The translations under genes and the position numbers were made by a program. DNA of 64,000 bases, taken from the NCBI GenBank assembly GCA_021464415.1, contig CM038470.1:39178099-39242098 (forward strand), in the 5' to 3' direction. How positions within the stretch are numbered: the stretch's first letter is position 1; each line of letters begins with the position of its first letter. Of the stretch, positions 21,798-33,530 are shown one piece after another. This stretch comes from Lonicera japonica (Eukaryota; Streptophyta; Magnoliopsida; Dipsacales; Caprifoliaceae). Under the pieces are notes generated by a model. That model was not told the origin of the DNA, did not search any database, and saw only the letters and a program-made list of their open reading frames with translations.

Positions 21798-22475
21798 TAT
21801 GAAAGAAGGTCTCTCAACCTATTTTTCCTAAAAAGTTTTCATGATTTTTGTGTTTTGGAAATGGCTTATCATGCATGCCCCAAATTAAAGATTAACAGTA
21901 TGATTTCGACGACAAACCAAGAAATGGTTTTATATATATATATATATGTATGAAGTATTTACTCTTGTTTTCCGTGTTAAATTAAAAGCCTCGTTTTTTT
22001 TTAGAATGTTAACGTACGTTCTATTTTTAAAATACAATAATATATATATATATATATATATATTAAATTTCACAATAAATTGTAGAGTGCTAGTATAGGC
22101 ACCAACAAAAGATTGGCCTCTTCTCTATTACCTCTTCAATTTAATTTTCCATCCAAGGAGGTCTAACTCGAGCGTTAAACGGAAGAATTTTTTCAAGAAA
22201 CTTGGTAGAGATATTGTACAATTATTAAGATTGTTTTTTGGCATGTTTTTTAAAGTGGGAGCTCTTGTAAAATAGTTTTTTTTTTATTAAAATGGTGCGA
22301 AATCCAAATTTTAACAGTGTTTTTACCACACCCAAAATTGTATTATCGAGAATTGATTAGGTTAAACATTAGTGAGCATTAATCGAATAATTAAGAATAT
22401 CTGATTGATTTTAAACTTCTTCATTCTTGATGAATACAATATAAATACCTTATCTAACAATGATTGTGATCAACA
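21798..22475. other. AT-rich sequence with TA microsatellites and a partial duplication copy
   Basis: TA runs lie at about 21932-21946 and 22038-22062. About 22340-22465 resembles part of both duplication copies (1090-1225 and 25250-25370; shared TTTGATTGATTTTAAACTT-like block), so a third partial copy of that segment may be here. Confidence 0.55.
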
Positions 22476-22586
22476 ATGGGGAGGCGAAGGAAGAAGGGGA
22501 CAACAAAAGGAGAGGTGAAGAGGTGTTATGATGGAGATGAGTGGGAGGAGGCAGAAAATTTGGGACTTGCCCAGAAGAAACCCTAA
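22476..22586 (+). CDS. Short unassigned open frame
   Basis: 36 codons from ATG 22476, opening MGRRRKKGTTKGEVKRCYDG and ending AQKKP. It is more GC-rich and less repetitive than the AT-rich flanks, and the next upstream sequence is intergenic-like. It ends two bases before the target duplication of the Mutator element at 22597. It could be a truncated first exon or chance; no family recognised. Confidence 0.2.
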   Translation: MGRRRKKGTTKGEVKRCYDGDEWEEAENLGLAQKKP

Positions 22587-22596
22587 ATAAAACTCG

Positions 22597-23799
22597 GGGT
22601 TAATTGCATTTTGCTCTTCTTGACTATTGGGGTAATAGCACTCTACTATATGAACTATTAAAGTTAACAATTAATACTACCAACTATTTAATTTGTTGCA
22701 AATTCCTCTTTTTGGCTAACAGAGTTAAACCTTTTAACAATTTCGAGCCCAAATATAATTTTGAATAAATGAAAGAAATAAATGTAATTTCAAGCACTAA
22801 ATGTAATTTTTAATATATTGTCACCATTTCCGGTTATCATGTCTAGACATTATCTCTAACGACCACCATCTCCGATCACCTCCGCAACCATGATCTCCAT
22901 CCCTCTCCTTATATATCTTCCTTTTTTCTTGGCTACCCATTTATGTTTCCCTCTTTAAACCAAATTCCAAAATAGAGCCACACACAATTACATTCTTTAC
23001 ATATATTTCGTTATCTACAATTACAATTTATATGATATATATACACACACGTACATAATTCGTGCTGCAGCTTTTCTCTATATATCTTGTTCCTATCTTG
23101 GCTATCCATTTCTTGTACCCTCTCTAAATCCAAAAAACACCTTTCTCCAAAAACAGAGCAACCCACAAAAATTAACCCAAATGAATCAATCTAATTTAGT
23201 TATTTCTCTATCAACTCCGTTGTTATTTGCAGCAAGAAGCAGTAGCAATACCACAAGATTTTAAATTCCAATCACACCCATTAAAGATTTCAAACACTTT
23301 CAACGCCAAATCATAAATATTTTCAAACCCAAATCGATTAAAACCCAAATCGTAATCCCATTCGAGCCCTAGATTTAAAAAAAAATTAGATAAGATATTA
23401 TACATATAGAGAGAGTAAACGAGCACCACATGTCGAGTAGATTCCTCTAGTTTGATTATTTATGGAGTGGATTTGATTCCTCTAATTTTCGAGTGAGAGA
23501 GAACGCAGCACAGAGAGAATGATGCGGTGAAAGAAATTGGGAGACGGTGTCGGAGAGAGAGAGAGAGGAGAGGTTTGATGTTAAAAAACAATACACTTGG
23601 GCCCAAAATTACATTTATTTCTTTCATTTATTCAAAATTATATTTGGGCCCGAAATTGTTAAAAAAGTTAACTCCGTTAGCCAAAATGAGTCATTTGTAA
23701 TAAATTTAATAGTTTGTAGCATTAATGGCTAACTTTAATAGTTCATATGGTAGAGTGCTAATACCCCAATAGTTAAGAGGGGCGCAGTGCAATTAACCC
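22597..23799. mobile_element. Non-autonomous Mutator-like element with long TIRs
   Basis: Terminal inverted repeats of about 200 bp (22597-22800 and 23590-23799) start GGGTTAATTGCA at both ends. The flanks are TAAAACTCG (22588-22596) and TAAAACTAG (23800-23808), a 9-bp duplication with one mismatch, which is diagnostic for Mutator-type insertion. The interior (22800-23590) has no transposase frame. It contains two diverged direct copies of a TATATATCTTSYTCCT...CTTGGCTAYCCATTT block (about 22910 and 23080) and a GA-rich right part with GAGAGAGAGAGAG (about 23550-23568). It may carry captured host sequence, but I cannot identify a source. Confidence 0.88.
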
Positions 23800-23808
23800 T
23801 AAAACTAG

Positions 23809-24062
23809 GGAGCTAGAGTTATTGTTTGATTAACTACTCTATAGATTTCATTTGAAATTCCAACTTAATTAAATAATTGTTTTGATGCATCCATATAATT
23901 CTTGTACAAATCCCATTTCTTTATGCATTTTAAAGTTCCAAATTCAGGGCTTTATAGACATTCACTTTTCTATGCGCGTGTGTGAAAGAGAGATAAAAAT
24001 TGCGGGTAAGAAAGAAAACTGATATGTTAAAGAGTGTTTCGGAGAGGATGTATGAACTTGAT
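23809..24062. other. Unassigned AT-rich sequence
   Basis: Short gap before duplication copy 2. No feature recognised. Confidence 0.5.
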
Positions 24063-24214
24063 ATGGAAATTCATATGACAACATGTACTATTTCTCTACT
24101 TAATTCTACTATGAAATTCAGTTGAGGAATTTGGATTCATAGAATAAGAAATACTTTACCAATTTTGTACACATTTTTTTTATCCAAATAATTAATTTAA
24201 AATTCAATAATATG

Positions 24215-25087
24215 TGTTAGAAAAACCGTGAATAATTAAATCATAAACTGGAAATTAACAAATTAAACAGAATTGAAACTAAGTCTTGTGCTTCACACAA
24301 TCTCCATAAAACAATTACGTTGCCTCCCGTGGTGCTTTGAAGCTTGCAATGGCATTTGTCTCCCAGGATGAAACGGTGTAAAAAGTATCTACCTTAGCAC
24401 TTTGGTGTCACTCACGGAACGAACATATTTGTATATGAGCTTTATCACCAACTAAAGTAAAGCTAATCTAGAGAAGAGAGAATTCGTGAATGTAGTGTGT
24501 GATTCATTGTGTGGAATGATGGTCTAAGGACCACTTATTTATACATGGGGGAGGAGCATATGCCATAATTGCAAGCATTAACCCAAAACTTTTTTTGGTG
24601 TTAATTGCATGAATTAATACAAAACCGTTTTGGGTGTTAATTACAATATTTAATCCAAAACGTTTTCTTAAATTTGAATTATAAACCTCTCATTAAGAGT
24701 AATCCAAAATTAAAACCGAGTGTCGCCAAGCCATGTTAAGCCAAATTTGGTTCGTGATTTGTACCTGGTTGAGTGAGATAGAGCCTTATTTTTCTTTGAA
24801 ACTTATGAGCTAGTGAAAAATGATTCTTTACAAACTCATAATTTTTTCCTCAAAGTTCCTATGTGAGACTTAACATTTATCATTCCATTTTCCATTTCAA
24901 ATAGCTCACTTTGGGTGACAATTTCTCATTCACCCATATCAATTTTGAGCAAACAAATATACGATTTCGATGTACTCATGGAGGAGAATACAAATCTATA
25001 ATTTCTTTTCACAACCGAGTGTGAAATTTCGTTTAAAATTACCCTCAAACGGCTAAAAAATTGACTTTAACACCCATTTTTCCAACA
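24215..25087 (-). mobile_element. Solo LTR with target duplication, empty site known
   Basis: 873 bp, TGTTAG...CCAACA, flanked by ATATG (24210-24214) and AGATG (25088-25092). Copy 1 of the duplication has the unoccupied site near 942-955 (AATAATATGCACAAATG). Removing the LTR and one 5-bp repeat restores AATAATATGTACAATTG. The orientation is opposite to the related LTR at 1-806. No interior or primer site adjoins it. Confidence 0.93.
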
Positions 25088-26397
25088 AGATGTACAATTG
25101 TAATTCAAAACCATAGCATTATGGTTCATTATTCATATATAGGCAAGTTAACTTGCATATTTTAACCTCTTATATAACATAAACCCCTTGCATTTGACGC
25201 AATCAGAACTGTGCTTAACAACATTAAACCTATTAATTTAGTTTTGTTAAATTAATTAAGTAAAATTAAGCATAGTTGTTAAATGATTACAAATATTTGA
25301 TTGATTTTAAACTTTGCATCATTGATAAATACAATAGAAATATCTTATCTAATAATAGAATCGATAAATCATGAATTTGGGAAAAAAAATAATTATGTCT
25401 CGATTTATAAAAGTACTTAATTTTATACCATGCCTTACTTGAAAAGAAATGTTATGCAACTTTAAAAAATGTACAAAATGTTATAATCCAAGTAATATAT
25501 TATGAACCACAGATGTATATTTGAGTATGAGGGAAATTATATAGAATTTTCTTTGGACCGAGGAGAATTGCTCTTAATTGAAAAAGTAGATTTCTAAACC
25601 CAAAGGTTCCCCGAAAAAAACAATGTATTCCTAATATTTATTGAAATCTTTAATCAAAAAGATTCACCCAATAATAAGGGTATGACTATTTGCATTTCAA
25701 GCAAGCCTTTTTACTGTTCAAAATTAATCATAAATATAAATAAAATGTCTAATTATAAGAAAAATGTCACTAAAAATAATATTAAAATGCTGAAAGGCTT
25801 ATTTTAAATGTTAATAGCATACCACTTGAAACGTATATTTCTGCAAAAAAATCAACATACTTTGAAATTAAACAGTATCTTCTTTAAAAAAAATCTGTAA
25901 AAGAATTAGGAAATAATATTTTTGTAAAATAAGGGTTTATATTTGACTAAATTCCAAAAGAAGTGCAACATTAAATTTGCAGTAGATTTTTGAATTGTAA
26001 TTTTTTGTGATAACATGCAAAATTATGTTTGCACTGCATTTTTTTAAGTATATCACTATATCTAAGTATTTAATTGACAGTGCTTTAAAGTTATTTCAAC
26101 ACGTTACAACTTTAAAACCTATTTATAAAACACACATGATAATTTTTTTAGAAATATAGGAAGAATAGACCAATTCTCCTAATACTAATAGGATAGGATT
26201 TTATCCTATCATGTCTGACAACAAATAGGATTTATTTATCCAAGATTAATTAATTCAATCCTTCTTCTAATCCCGCACGAGAAATACACCATAATTTTCT
26301 ATAAAAACGCACACTCCTCTAGTGAGTATAATAATACCATGAAGTTGAGAAGGATGAAGTTGAGTAGAAAGTAATTGCTTTCAATTTAATTTGGAAA

Positions 26398-26930
26398 ATG
26401 ATATTTTAATTTCTTCCAATATTTAAAATACATTTAATCAACAAAATATATGAGTTATTTTTAAAATTTATTTATTATTTAATTTTTAAAAATATATCTA
26501 AATATAACTTAAATGAAATACATATACTTAATAATCAGATTATGTTCAAATAAAATTAGGTGACAAAATTTATATACAAAAGACATCCAATCTCAAACGC
26601 AAACATAAGGATGAGTTACTTTCATTAATTAATTAACTATATAAAGTAAGTGTAGAAGCAAAGTTAATTTTATAAATGAGACTCACAATTGTTCTGTGAG
26701 ATGGCTCTCACAAGTTTTATATTCCACAAAAAAATGTTGTTATTGTGTGAAAAAAAAATATATTAGAAAAATCGAACAATTAACGTTGAGTTGTTTTAAT
26801 GTTGAAATTTGGTTGCAAATTTATATATACGGAAAATTAGAAAAATACACAAGAGATTTAGGGAGTTGTTCTTATATTTTTGTTATTTTTCAGAGAAATT
26901 TTCTCACCGCCTAACAATGAATTCATGAAA
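26398..26930 (+). repeat. Dispersed repeat family, member 3
   Basis: Part of duplication copy 2; counterpart of 2574-3110. Core AATTTTATAAATGAGACTCA lies near 26667, then GGCTCTCACAAGTTTTATAT. Confidence 0.65.
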
Positions 26931-27105
26931 AATAAAAAAATTTGGTTAGTAAAAGTAAATGCAATATAATTTTGCTCCAGATTGAAGAAATAATCTTTAA
27001 CGACAAAAACACTGAATTTCGTGATCAATTTCTTAATTGGTTGTCGCAACTTTTGCACTAATCCTAAGTTTGTGTTTTATCACTCTTAAACACTTTGTTG
27101 TAGTG

Positions 27106-28607
27106 GATTCTTGTAATACCCAATCTTATAAATATGTGAAAAAAAATAATTAAATAAGAGAGTGTAATTTCGGGTGCCAAAATTAGTACTACATGAAAAT
27201 TTAGAAACTTGTACTGTGAAAATCTTGTCGCACTAAAATGATATATATTGTACTAAAAACATAAATTTAAATTATATATGACTATTTCATTAAAATTAAC
27301 CAAGAGTGGCCTTATTTATATATAGGGTGTCAGTAAAAACACACTTAAAAATCAATTTTAACACCTAACTTTCTTTTTCTGAAAAGGAAATCATCTAATT
27401 ACACTTTTTTGAAGGCACCCAAATATTTTAGCTTTTTTTCTATTAATCCTCACCACTGATTCTCACACTCCGACCATTTATCCTCTCTCTCATTATTCCT
27501 TTTGCAACTTCCTATGGCACCATGTCAATTTACATGCACGTATTCTTCTTTATGCGCACACACTCACACACGAATATATATATATATATGCTACCATGTA
27601 TATAATTTGTGAAATTTCTACCATGTATGTATGCGATTTCAAATATGGGTGTAGTGGTTATGTAAATATATATACCTACACATACATGTTCGCTGCCATA
27701 CATCGTTCGATTTCTGCCACGTATCTGTTCAATTTCATTTTTAGGTTGAGTTGGTATCACCAGTTGAATATGTTGAACTTAAATTTGAGTTTATAATAAT
27801 ACGGTTGCAAACAAGATCAAATTTGCGGATACTTTAATTCTTAATTGCAAGTGTTTTCAAATACAAACTTCAATTAAAGAGATTAATTTTATAAGTTTAT
27901 TGAAATAATACTAAAATAAATGGATATAAAGTTGTATCATTTCTTAAATTAAATTCATTGAGAAAAAAATAGTTTCTATATAAAAAATATCATATTATTT
28001 CTCAGCATGCAATTTTTCCAGCACTTAATTATTATAAGGATATTGAACTCGTGCTTATTTCAGTGACATGGTTTTAATTCTATAGTTGAGATAAAAATTA
28101 TGCATTTGTATAACTTGTAGTGACAATCTTTTTGTAGTTGTAGACTTTTGTGACAAAAATAAATTTTTTGTATGCATACTTATAGTAGGGTACTCTAACT
28201 ATTAACGGTGCTCTTGTAAAACTAAACTTTATGTATAGGTGCCAAAAAGTAAGTTTAAAATCTATTTTTTTAAGATACTTATATTAGCTACCTTATATAT
28301 AATAGGTAAATAGTGGGTGAAGATAAGAGGGGTGAGGAGAGCTAAAATTTTTCACGTGGCTTGTACATAAAGGCTTGAAATGGACATGTGTACAAACTGA
28401 GATGAAGTTGTAACAAATAAAGGCCACTTGGCCAAAAATAAAAAGAAAAATAAAGATAAGGTACCTTTCTTTTACTACAAAAGGCATATTTAGTAGAAAT
28501 AACTTCACATGAGGAATTAATCAAAAAAGTGATTGAGATAGAGAATAGAGTACTAGCTCGTGAGATTTCAAAAAAATCAGGTATGCTTTCTTTTTCCTAT
28601 GCCATAT
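27106..28607. other. Unassigned AT-rich sequence
   Basis: Contains a TA run (about 27575-27588) and no recognisable gene. Short frames on both strands near 27530-27796 and 28293-28524 have no motif. Confidence 0.5.
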
Positions 28608-28608
28608 A

Positions 28609-28610
<2 letters not shown>

Positions 28611-28667
<57 letters not shown>
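28611..28667 (+). repeat. Trinucleotide microsatellite (ATA/AAT)19
   Basis: 57 bases of perfect AAT-type repeat. Confidence 0.97.
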
Positions 28668-28679
28668 GAGGGAGGTCTT

Positions 28680-29650
28680 ATGTTTTTTCTTTTTTCATAA
28701 TTAAAATTATAGGCCAAATAATGAATTCATAAAAATTAAAAGAGTAAAAGTACTTCTTAATTACCAAATCACCCGCATATTTTAATTTTTAATTTTAATT
28801 TCCCGTAAAACAAATTATTTATGTAATTATTTTTTAACACTACAAAGTGGAAAGATAAGTAATTACAACAACTTCGAATTAATGCCATACATTTTTCTCA
28901 TTGTCAAGTATACACGAATCGTTAATAGGCTGTTTGAAGCAAGTTGATGAGCACTACCAATCCTACCTACCATAGGAGTTAAAATATTTTAATTTATTCC
29001 AATACGTCAAATGTAATTCATTGAAAAATATTAAAATTTATTTACTTTTTAAAATTTTCAAATATTTAAATAAATTATCTCAAATTCATATTCTTAATAT
29101 TTAGATTATATTAATAAATAAATAAAAAATAACTAGCTCTATGTAAAGATATTCAATGTAAAAAACCCGACAATAGTCAACCATCAATTAACTATGTTAA
29201 GTAATTAAAACAAAGTTAATTTTATAAATGAAAGTCATAGTTGTTGCGTGAGAGAGAACTCTCACAAGATTTTGGTGTGATCATAAGAAGGCAAAAATTA
29301 ATGGTCTTTCATGGTTTACAAAGTTGAAAAATTGTTACAAAAGTTAAAAAAAAATTATTAAATAATAATAATAATAATAAAATTAGAAAAGTGGGAAGTA
29401 GTTATTATATATTTGCTATTTTTCATAATTAAAATTATAGGCCAAATAATGAATTCATAAAAATCAAAAGAGTAAAAAGACTTCATACCAAATCACTGGG
29501 ATATTTTTTTTTTTATTTTTAATTTCCGGTAAAACCAAATTTTTTTTTTTATCTTTATAACAAAATACATGCGATGCATGAATAGGCAAATAATTTAACA
29601 CCAGAAAATAGAAAGATAAGTGATCACAGCATTAATGCTCAGCATTTATT
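28680..29650 (+). repeat. Local direct repeat pair with dispersed-family member 4
   Basis: About 28690-28930 and 29410-29650 are similar (shared TTTTTCATAATTAAAATTAT and AGGCCAAATAATGAATTCAT blocks), a direct duplication with a period of about 720 bp. Between them, 28984-29300 is a member of the dispersed family (core TTTTATAAATGAAAGTCATA near 29219). Confidence 0.7.
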
Positions 29651-29828
29651 TATTTTTTCTAAAATAAATATGTTTTCAACCATGCACTGTATACTTAATA
29701 GGATTGATTTTCTTAGATAAACTTGCCCTTAAATATTGAATTTTAAACTTTCTATCATTGTAACCAAACAATTTCAAAGGATACAAGCAATTTTTCTAGT
29801 AACATGAGATTGAGCGAATTGGTTATGT

Positions 29829-29960
29829 TTGCTGAAAAGTATAACATATATTGTTGGCCCACTACCTAATAGTTTAATCTTTTGGGAGGAATACTTCCTA
29901 ACATGGTATCAGAGCTTAGGTTCTATAAAGTCTTGAGTTCGAATCCTCCTAAAAGCTCGC
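29829..29960 (+). mobile_element. TRIM-like LTR end plus primer site
   Basis: CTTTTGGGAGGAATACTTCC-TAACA ends at 29903 and is followed at once by TGGTATCAGAGC (29904-29915), as in the array at 16904-17345. Downstream, GAGTTCGAATCCTCC (about 29936-29950) resembles a pol III B box. No second LTR was found, so the element is partial. Confidence 0.55.
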
Positions 29961-30646
29961 ATGACCAACATTAATTGAAAATAAAATAAATCTGACACTA
30001 ATAACGACCACAAGGACAACATTAGTTGAAAATCAACATTAATTTAAAATCTTTTCATATTATTGCAAAGCAGAACAATAATTTTTTATTAAAAACTAGA
30101 AAATATAAATATTTTATCAATTATTTAATTTCTAAATTATAATTAGCTATTAACTGAGATAAAATTAATTGTATCTAAAATCATCTTTTTAGATAATTCT
30201 TTTATAGAGACGCTTTTTCTAAACCAACTAATTTTAGGACTATTGGACGGAAAGAAGGTAAAATATGAAATCATTAAAAAGATGTTAGCACCATCATTTT
30301 TTTTTATAAAGCAAGCACTAAGCCAAAAATAGTTATTTAAATATCATGGACTTTGACTGTGACAAAGGCCGTTTGTCACGATCAATGCTTCCAACTCTAT
30401 GATAAATCCCTTTGTCACATACAAATATATAGTATTCCTTCATCGATAGTTTTTTCCCGGTTATTTTAAAATTGAGAACTAACAAAAGATTTACTTCTTG
30501 AATTGTCACAGTTTGTGGGAGGTAAAAATTAGATGTGGGCTTTTGGCCAATGCCCAGTTTGAGGACCCAGATATCTGGTAGGATTACAATCAAGGTCTAG
30601 AGGCCCAATCTTATTGCTGGCGAACAACTATCAGGCCAACTAAGAT
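29961..30646. other. Unassigned sequence
   Basis: AT-rich up to about 30330. 30333-30593 has more balanced composition and an open minus-strand frame of 86 codons with no recognised family. Flanks the solo LTR at 30652. Confidence 0.4.
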
Positions 30647-30651
30647 ATGTT

Positions 30652-31942
30652 TGTGTTCAATACGATCAACTGTCAATTATTATTATTTGTCGACGAAGAT
30701 TAATCAATCAATTGGCATCCGACCAACACTGGTCAGCCAGTGGAGACAGATAGCTAAGCTGGAAGATAAGTGATAGAAAATATCCACTTTTACAAATGTG
30801 AACAGGGTTTGGGACAGTCGGAATCTTGGAGAAGTACTCAAGTTTGTAAAGTTTAAATTTGTGTTGGAATTATTCCTTCGACAAAAACACATTTACTTGT
30901 AAGTTATTTGAGCCGTTCAAAATTACATCTAAAGAACTACAAGCATGCCAAGCTACCAAGGCAATGTATTGAAGATTACATCAAGAGACAGTGAGCAATG
31001 GCATTTGAATTTGTTTTTTCCTAAGGCGGTTGTTTTCATAAAATAAAGTTTGAAAAGTTTTCAAAGTCCATTTTGGACCGGTACAAATTTTGTAGGTGGA
31101 CCGGTCCAACTGTATTGCAAAGTTTTCCATGGAAACTAATTCCTAACTGGAAGATCGGTATACAAAGTTCTACTGGAACGGTCTGGCATGTATGGACGGA
31201 CTGGTACACTTTGTGTAACTGGACCGATCCAGCTATAAATTCTGGGCTAAGTATTTTTGTCGTAAATTTTTTTTGAAAGGCAATTTCCTAATTCAAAAAG
31301 GGTTTTTGACTTAAGTCTTTTCCTATAAATAAAACCCATTGCCTTGTGTCAAAAACACAACTTTTTAACACATGTTTTGAGAGATATTTTCATACCTTGG
31401 AAAGAGATTAAAAACTCAAAACATAAAACCACCTTAGTGTTATTTATTCATGCCAAAGTAAGCGTTCTTTATCTACAAAACAAATCCGATCCCAAAGTGC
31501 ATGTGATTTGCAAACGGAGTTGAAGAACGGTTTGATACCGTAGCGAGTGATTCATTGTAAACTTTTTCATGTAATTTGGATAGGAGGACTATACGCGTAG
31601 AAGGTGGAGATTTTTGCAGGTGGTTTGTGCGATTCAAGTTTTGTAAGTCTGTGTGATTTATGATTAATCGAGTCTGCAAACTTTTGTGCATGTAGTGGAT
31701 TATTGAGGATTAGTCTTGCACTGAGGGATACCTCATTATTTATCATGTTTGCTTATTTGTTTAATTGCTTTATTAATTGCTGCATGTTAGAAGAGATCAA
31801 AAAAGTTTTTCAGAATTGAAATCCATAGAATTCTAAGGTTTACTTATTGATTCGATTAAAATTGATTATTGAGAATCCAACAACGAATTAACAAACCTAG
31901 GATTAATTAGTTAATTTGCTTCTGTGCGCTCTAATTTTTTCA
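30652..31942 (+). mobile_element. Solo LTR, copia family related to 43084-44326
   Basis: 1291 bp, TGTGTTCAATACG...TTTTTTCA, flanked by exact ATGTT at 30647-30651 and 31943-31947. Its 3' half aligns with the reverse complement of the LTR at 43084-44326 (shared TTGAGGATTAGTCYTGCACTG and GAGAATCCAAC blocks), and the lengths agree. No primer site follows. Three GGACCGGT-type inverted repeats lie at 31072-31235. Confidence 0.85.
31072..31235 (+). repeat. GGACCGGT inverted-repeat cluster in the solo LTR
   Basis: Three units of the form GGACCGGTACA, spacer, TGGACCGGTCC (about 31074-31108, 31149-31186, 31194-31233). The first is best preserved. Confidence 0.8.
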
Positions 31943-32017
31943 ATGTTTAACCTTTATAATAATTTCCATTCACCCAAAACCCTAATGTAACCCTGCCCTA
32001 TACATTTAAATAGGAAG

Positions 32018-33361
32018 TGTAGGTCGAAAAACACCCTAGAGGGGGGTGGGGGTGAATAGGGTTTTTAAAACTTAACCCGGTTTTAAAAGAATTTAAGTCC
32101 ATATGAAGAAATAAGTAAACCAAGCAAGCAATCCCAATCACAAGAAATAATAATGCAAGGAAAAATAAAGAGCTAGAGATAGAATGATAAAACCAAATAA
32201 GCTCAAGACATTTTGTTCATGCGGTTTAGTTGTTTACACCATACGTCGGCGTCCAAGTAGTTCCCCCGAGAAGTTTCACTAAATCGATTTTCTTATAGGT
32301 GAAAATCAAACATCTATAAGTGTATTTTCTCAATACACTCACACAAGAAACTCTAGCTATTTTGTGAGATGAACACCTCACAATTTGAAGAATAAAGTTT
32401 GTTTGGTGATGAACACCAATTTATAATATATATATATATAACTCTCAAGTGTATATTGGAAATTACAAACGAAGCTCACACTAGAGTTATCAAGTTTTAT
32501 CAAGAATTCTAGTTCAAATGATGAATGATTGATCAAAACAATTTCTTGAATCTTTAAATAATGAAGATAAATGAAGAATAAAGATGAATAATGATTCAAG
32601 GTGATTCAAATGTGTCGTCTTAGAATGTGTATATATAGCCTCAAACAAGATATGGCCATTTTAGAGAGTAGGTAAAAGTTTGGTGCCAAAAATGGTAAAA
32701 AATTCAGAAATCCAACGACTATATTCTGAAGCCTCAATCGACTGAGCAAATCCTCGTCAATCGACTAGGTAGCTTTGTCCATTAGGCATAAATCTCAATT
32801 TTTTGACTTTTTTAATTTAGTTCAAAATTCAATTTTGATGCTTGAGGGATGTCAAAAATATGTTCCTAAGATACCAATTTTCATGATAACTCAAAATATG
32901 CTCGTTTGAAATTAATATGAATTTATTTGAAAATCGATTTTTGTAAAATGATGTTTTCAAAATCTTTTCAATTCAAACTTGTTTTCAATCAATCTAACAA
33001 TGATGAAATGACATATTTGACCTATAAAGATCATCAAACAAGAAACTTTACAAGATAACTTAAACACTCACTTAATTTGAATTTAACGAGTCTTCGAATG
33101 CTTAACAAGTTTCTTCGGTTCTTCACTTGCTTAAGTACTTTAATCTTCAATGATTTGTAATTACATGTTTCCTTTGATCAAAAGTGATAAGTAATGCAAG
33201 CCAATAACATTTGGATACTTGTAGAGGATTGATGTCATTTTTAGTTTTGTCGATTTTTTTCCACATATGATAATCAATTAATTGTGGATATACTTAAAAA
33301 AAAATACACATGTTAAATTATTATTATTATCTAAACAAGATTAGTGACTTTTAGATCAACA
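32018..33361 (+). mobile_element. Solo LTR, second copia-like family
   Basis: 1344 bp starting TGTAGGTCGAAAAACACC and ending TTTAGATCAACA, flanked by exact GGAAG at 32013-32017 and 33362-33366. The CACCCTAGAGGGGGGTG-type opening and the CATACGTCGGCGTCCAAG region resemble starts of plant copia LTRs. A repeated CAATCGACT motif (32736 and 32757) sits where other LTRs here carry inverted repeats. The right boundary rests on the TSD alone. Confidence 0.65.
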
Positions 33362-33374
33362 GGAAGGGAAACCC

Positions 33375-33530
33375 ATAGCTATATAAGGAATTCTAATCAT
33401 CCTTACACTCACACACACATTATATTCTTCCTCCTCAAGCCAAAAATCCTAACAGTTGTATTCATTTTCTTTAAGCTTCTGAGCTAGTGCAATAAAGACA
33501 CACGCACAAAAGAGGATGTACTACAAAATT
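33375..33530 (+). promoter_or_regulatory. Promoter-like segment
   Basis: CTATATAAGG (33379-33388) is a good TATA box, followed 30-60 bases later by a CA/CT-rich stretch like a plant 5' leader. The next ATG (about 33515) opens only seven codons and no exon was found downstream, so its target is unknown. Confidence 0.3.

Larger units (their letters stand above)
24063..27105 (+). repeat. Segmental duplication, copy 2
   Basis: Direct copy of 807-3262, interrupted by a solo LTR (24215-25087). About 26150-26340 is replaced relative to copy 1 and contains a palindromic ATAGGATAGGATTTTATCC stretch plus a TATA-like TCTATAAAAAC (about 26297), followed by ATG at 26339 with only 11 codons. No coding domain was recognised. 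Confidence 0.8.

Noticed and set aside
27112..27125. TGTAATACCC resembling the start of the LARD-like LTR
   Set aside because: Similarity stops after about ten bases.
27325..28250. Possible MITE ends: AGGGTGTCAGTAAAAACAC near 27325 and AGGGTACTCTAACTATTAACGG near 28187
   Set aside because: The two are not convincing inverted repeats and no target duplication was found.
30333..30593. 86-codon minus-strand frame with balanced composition
   Set aside because: No recognisable domain or neighbouring exon, so it is listed only as unassigned sequence.
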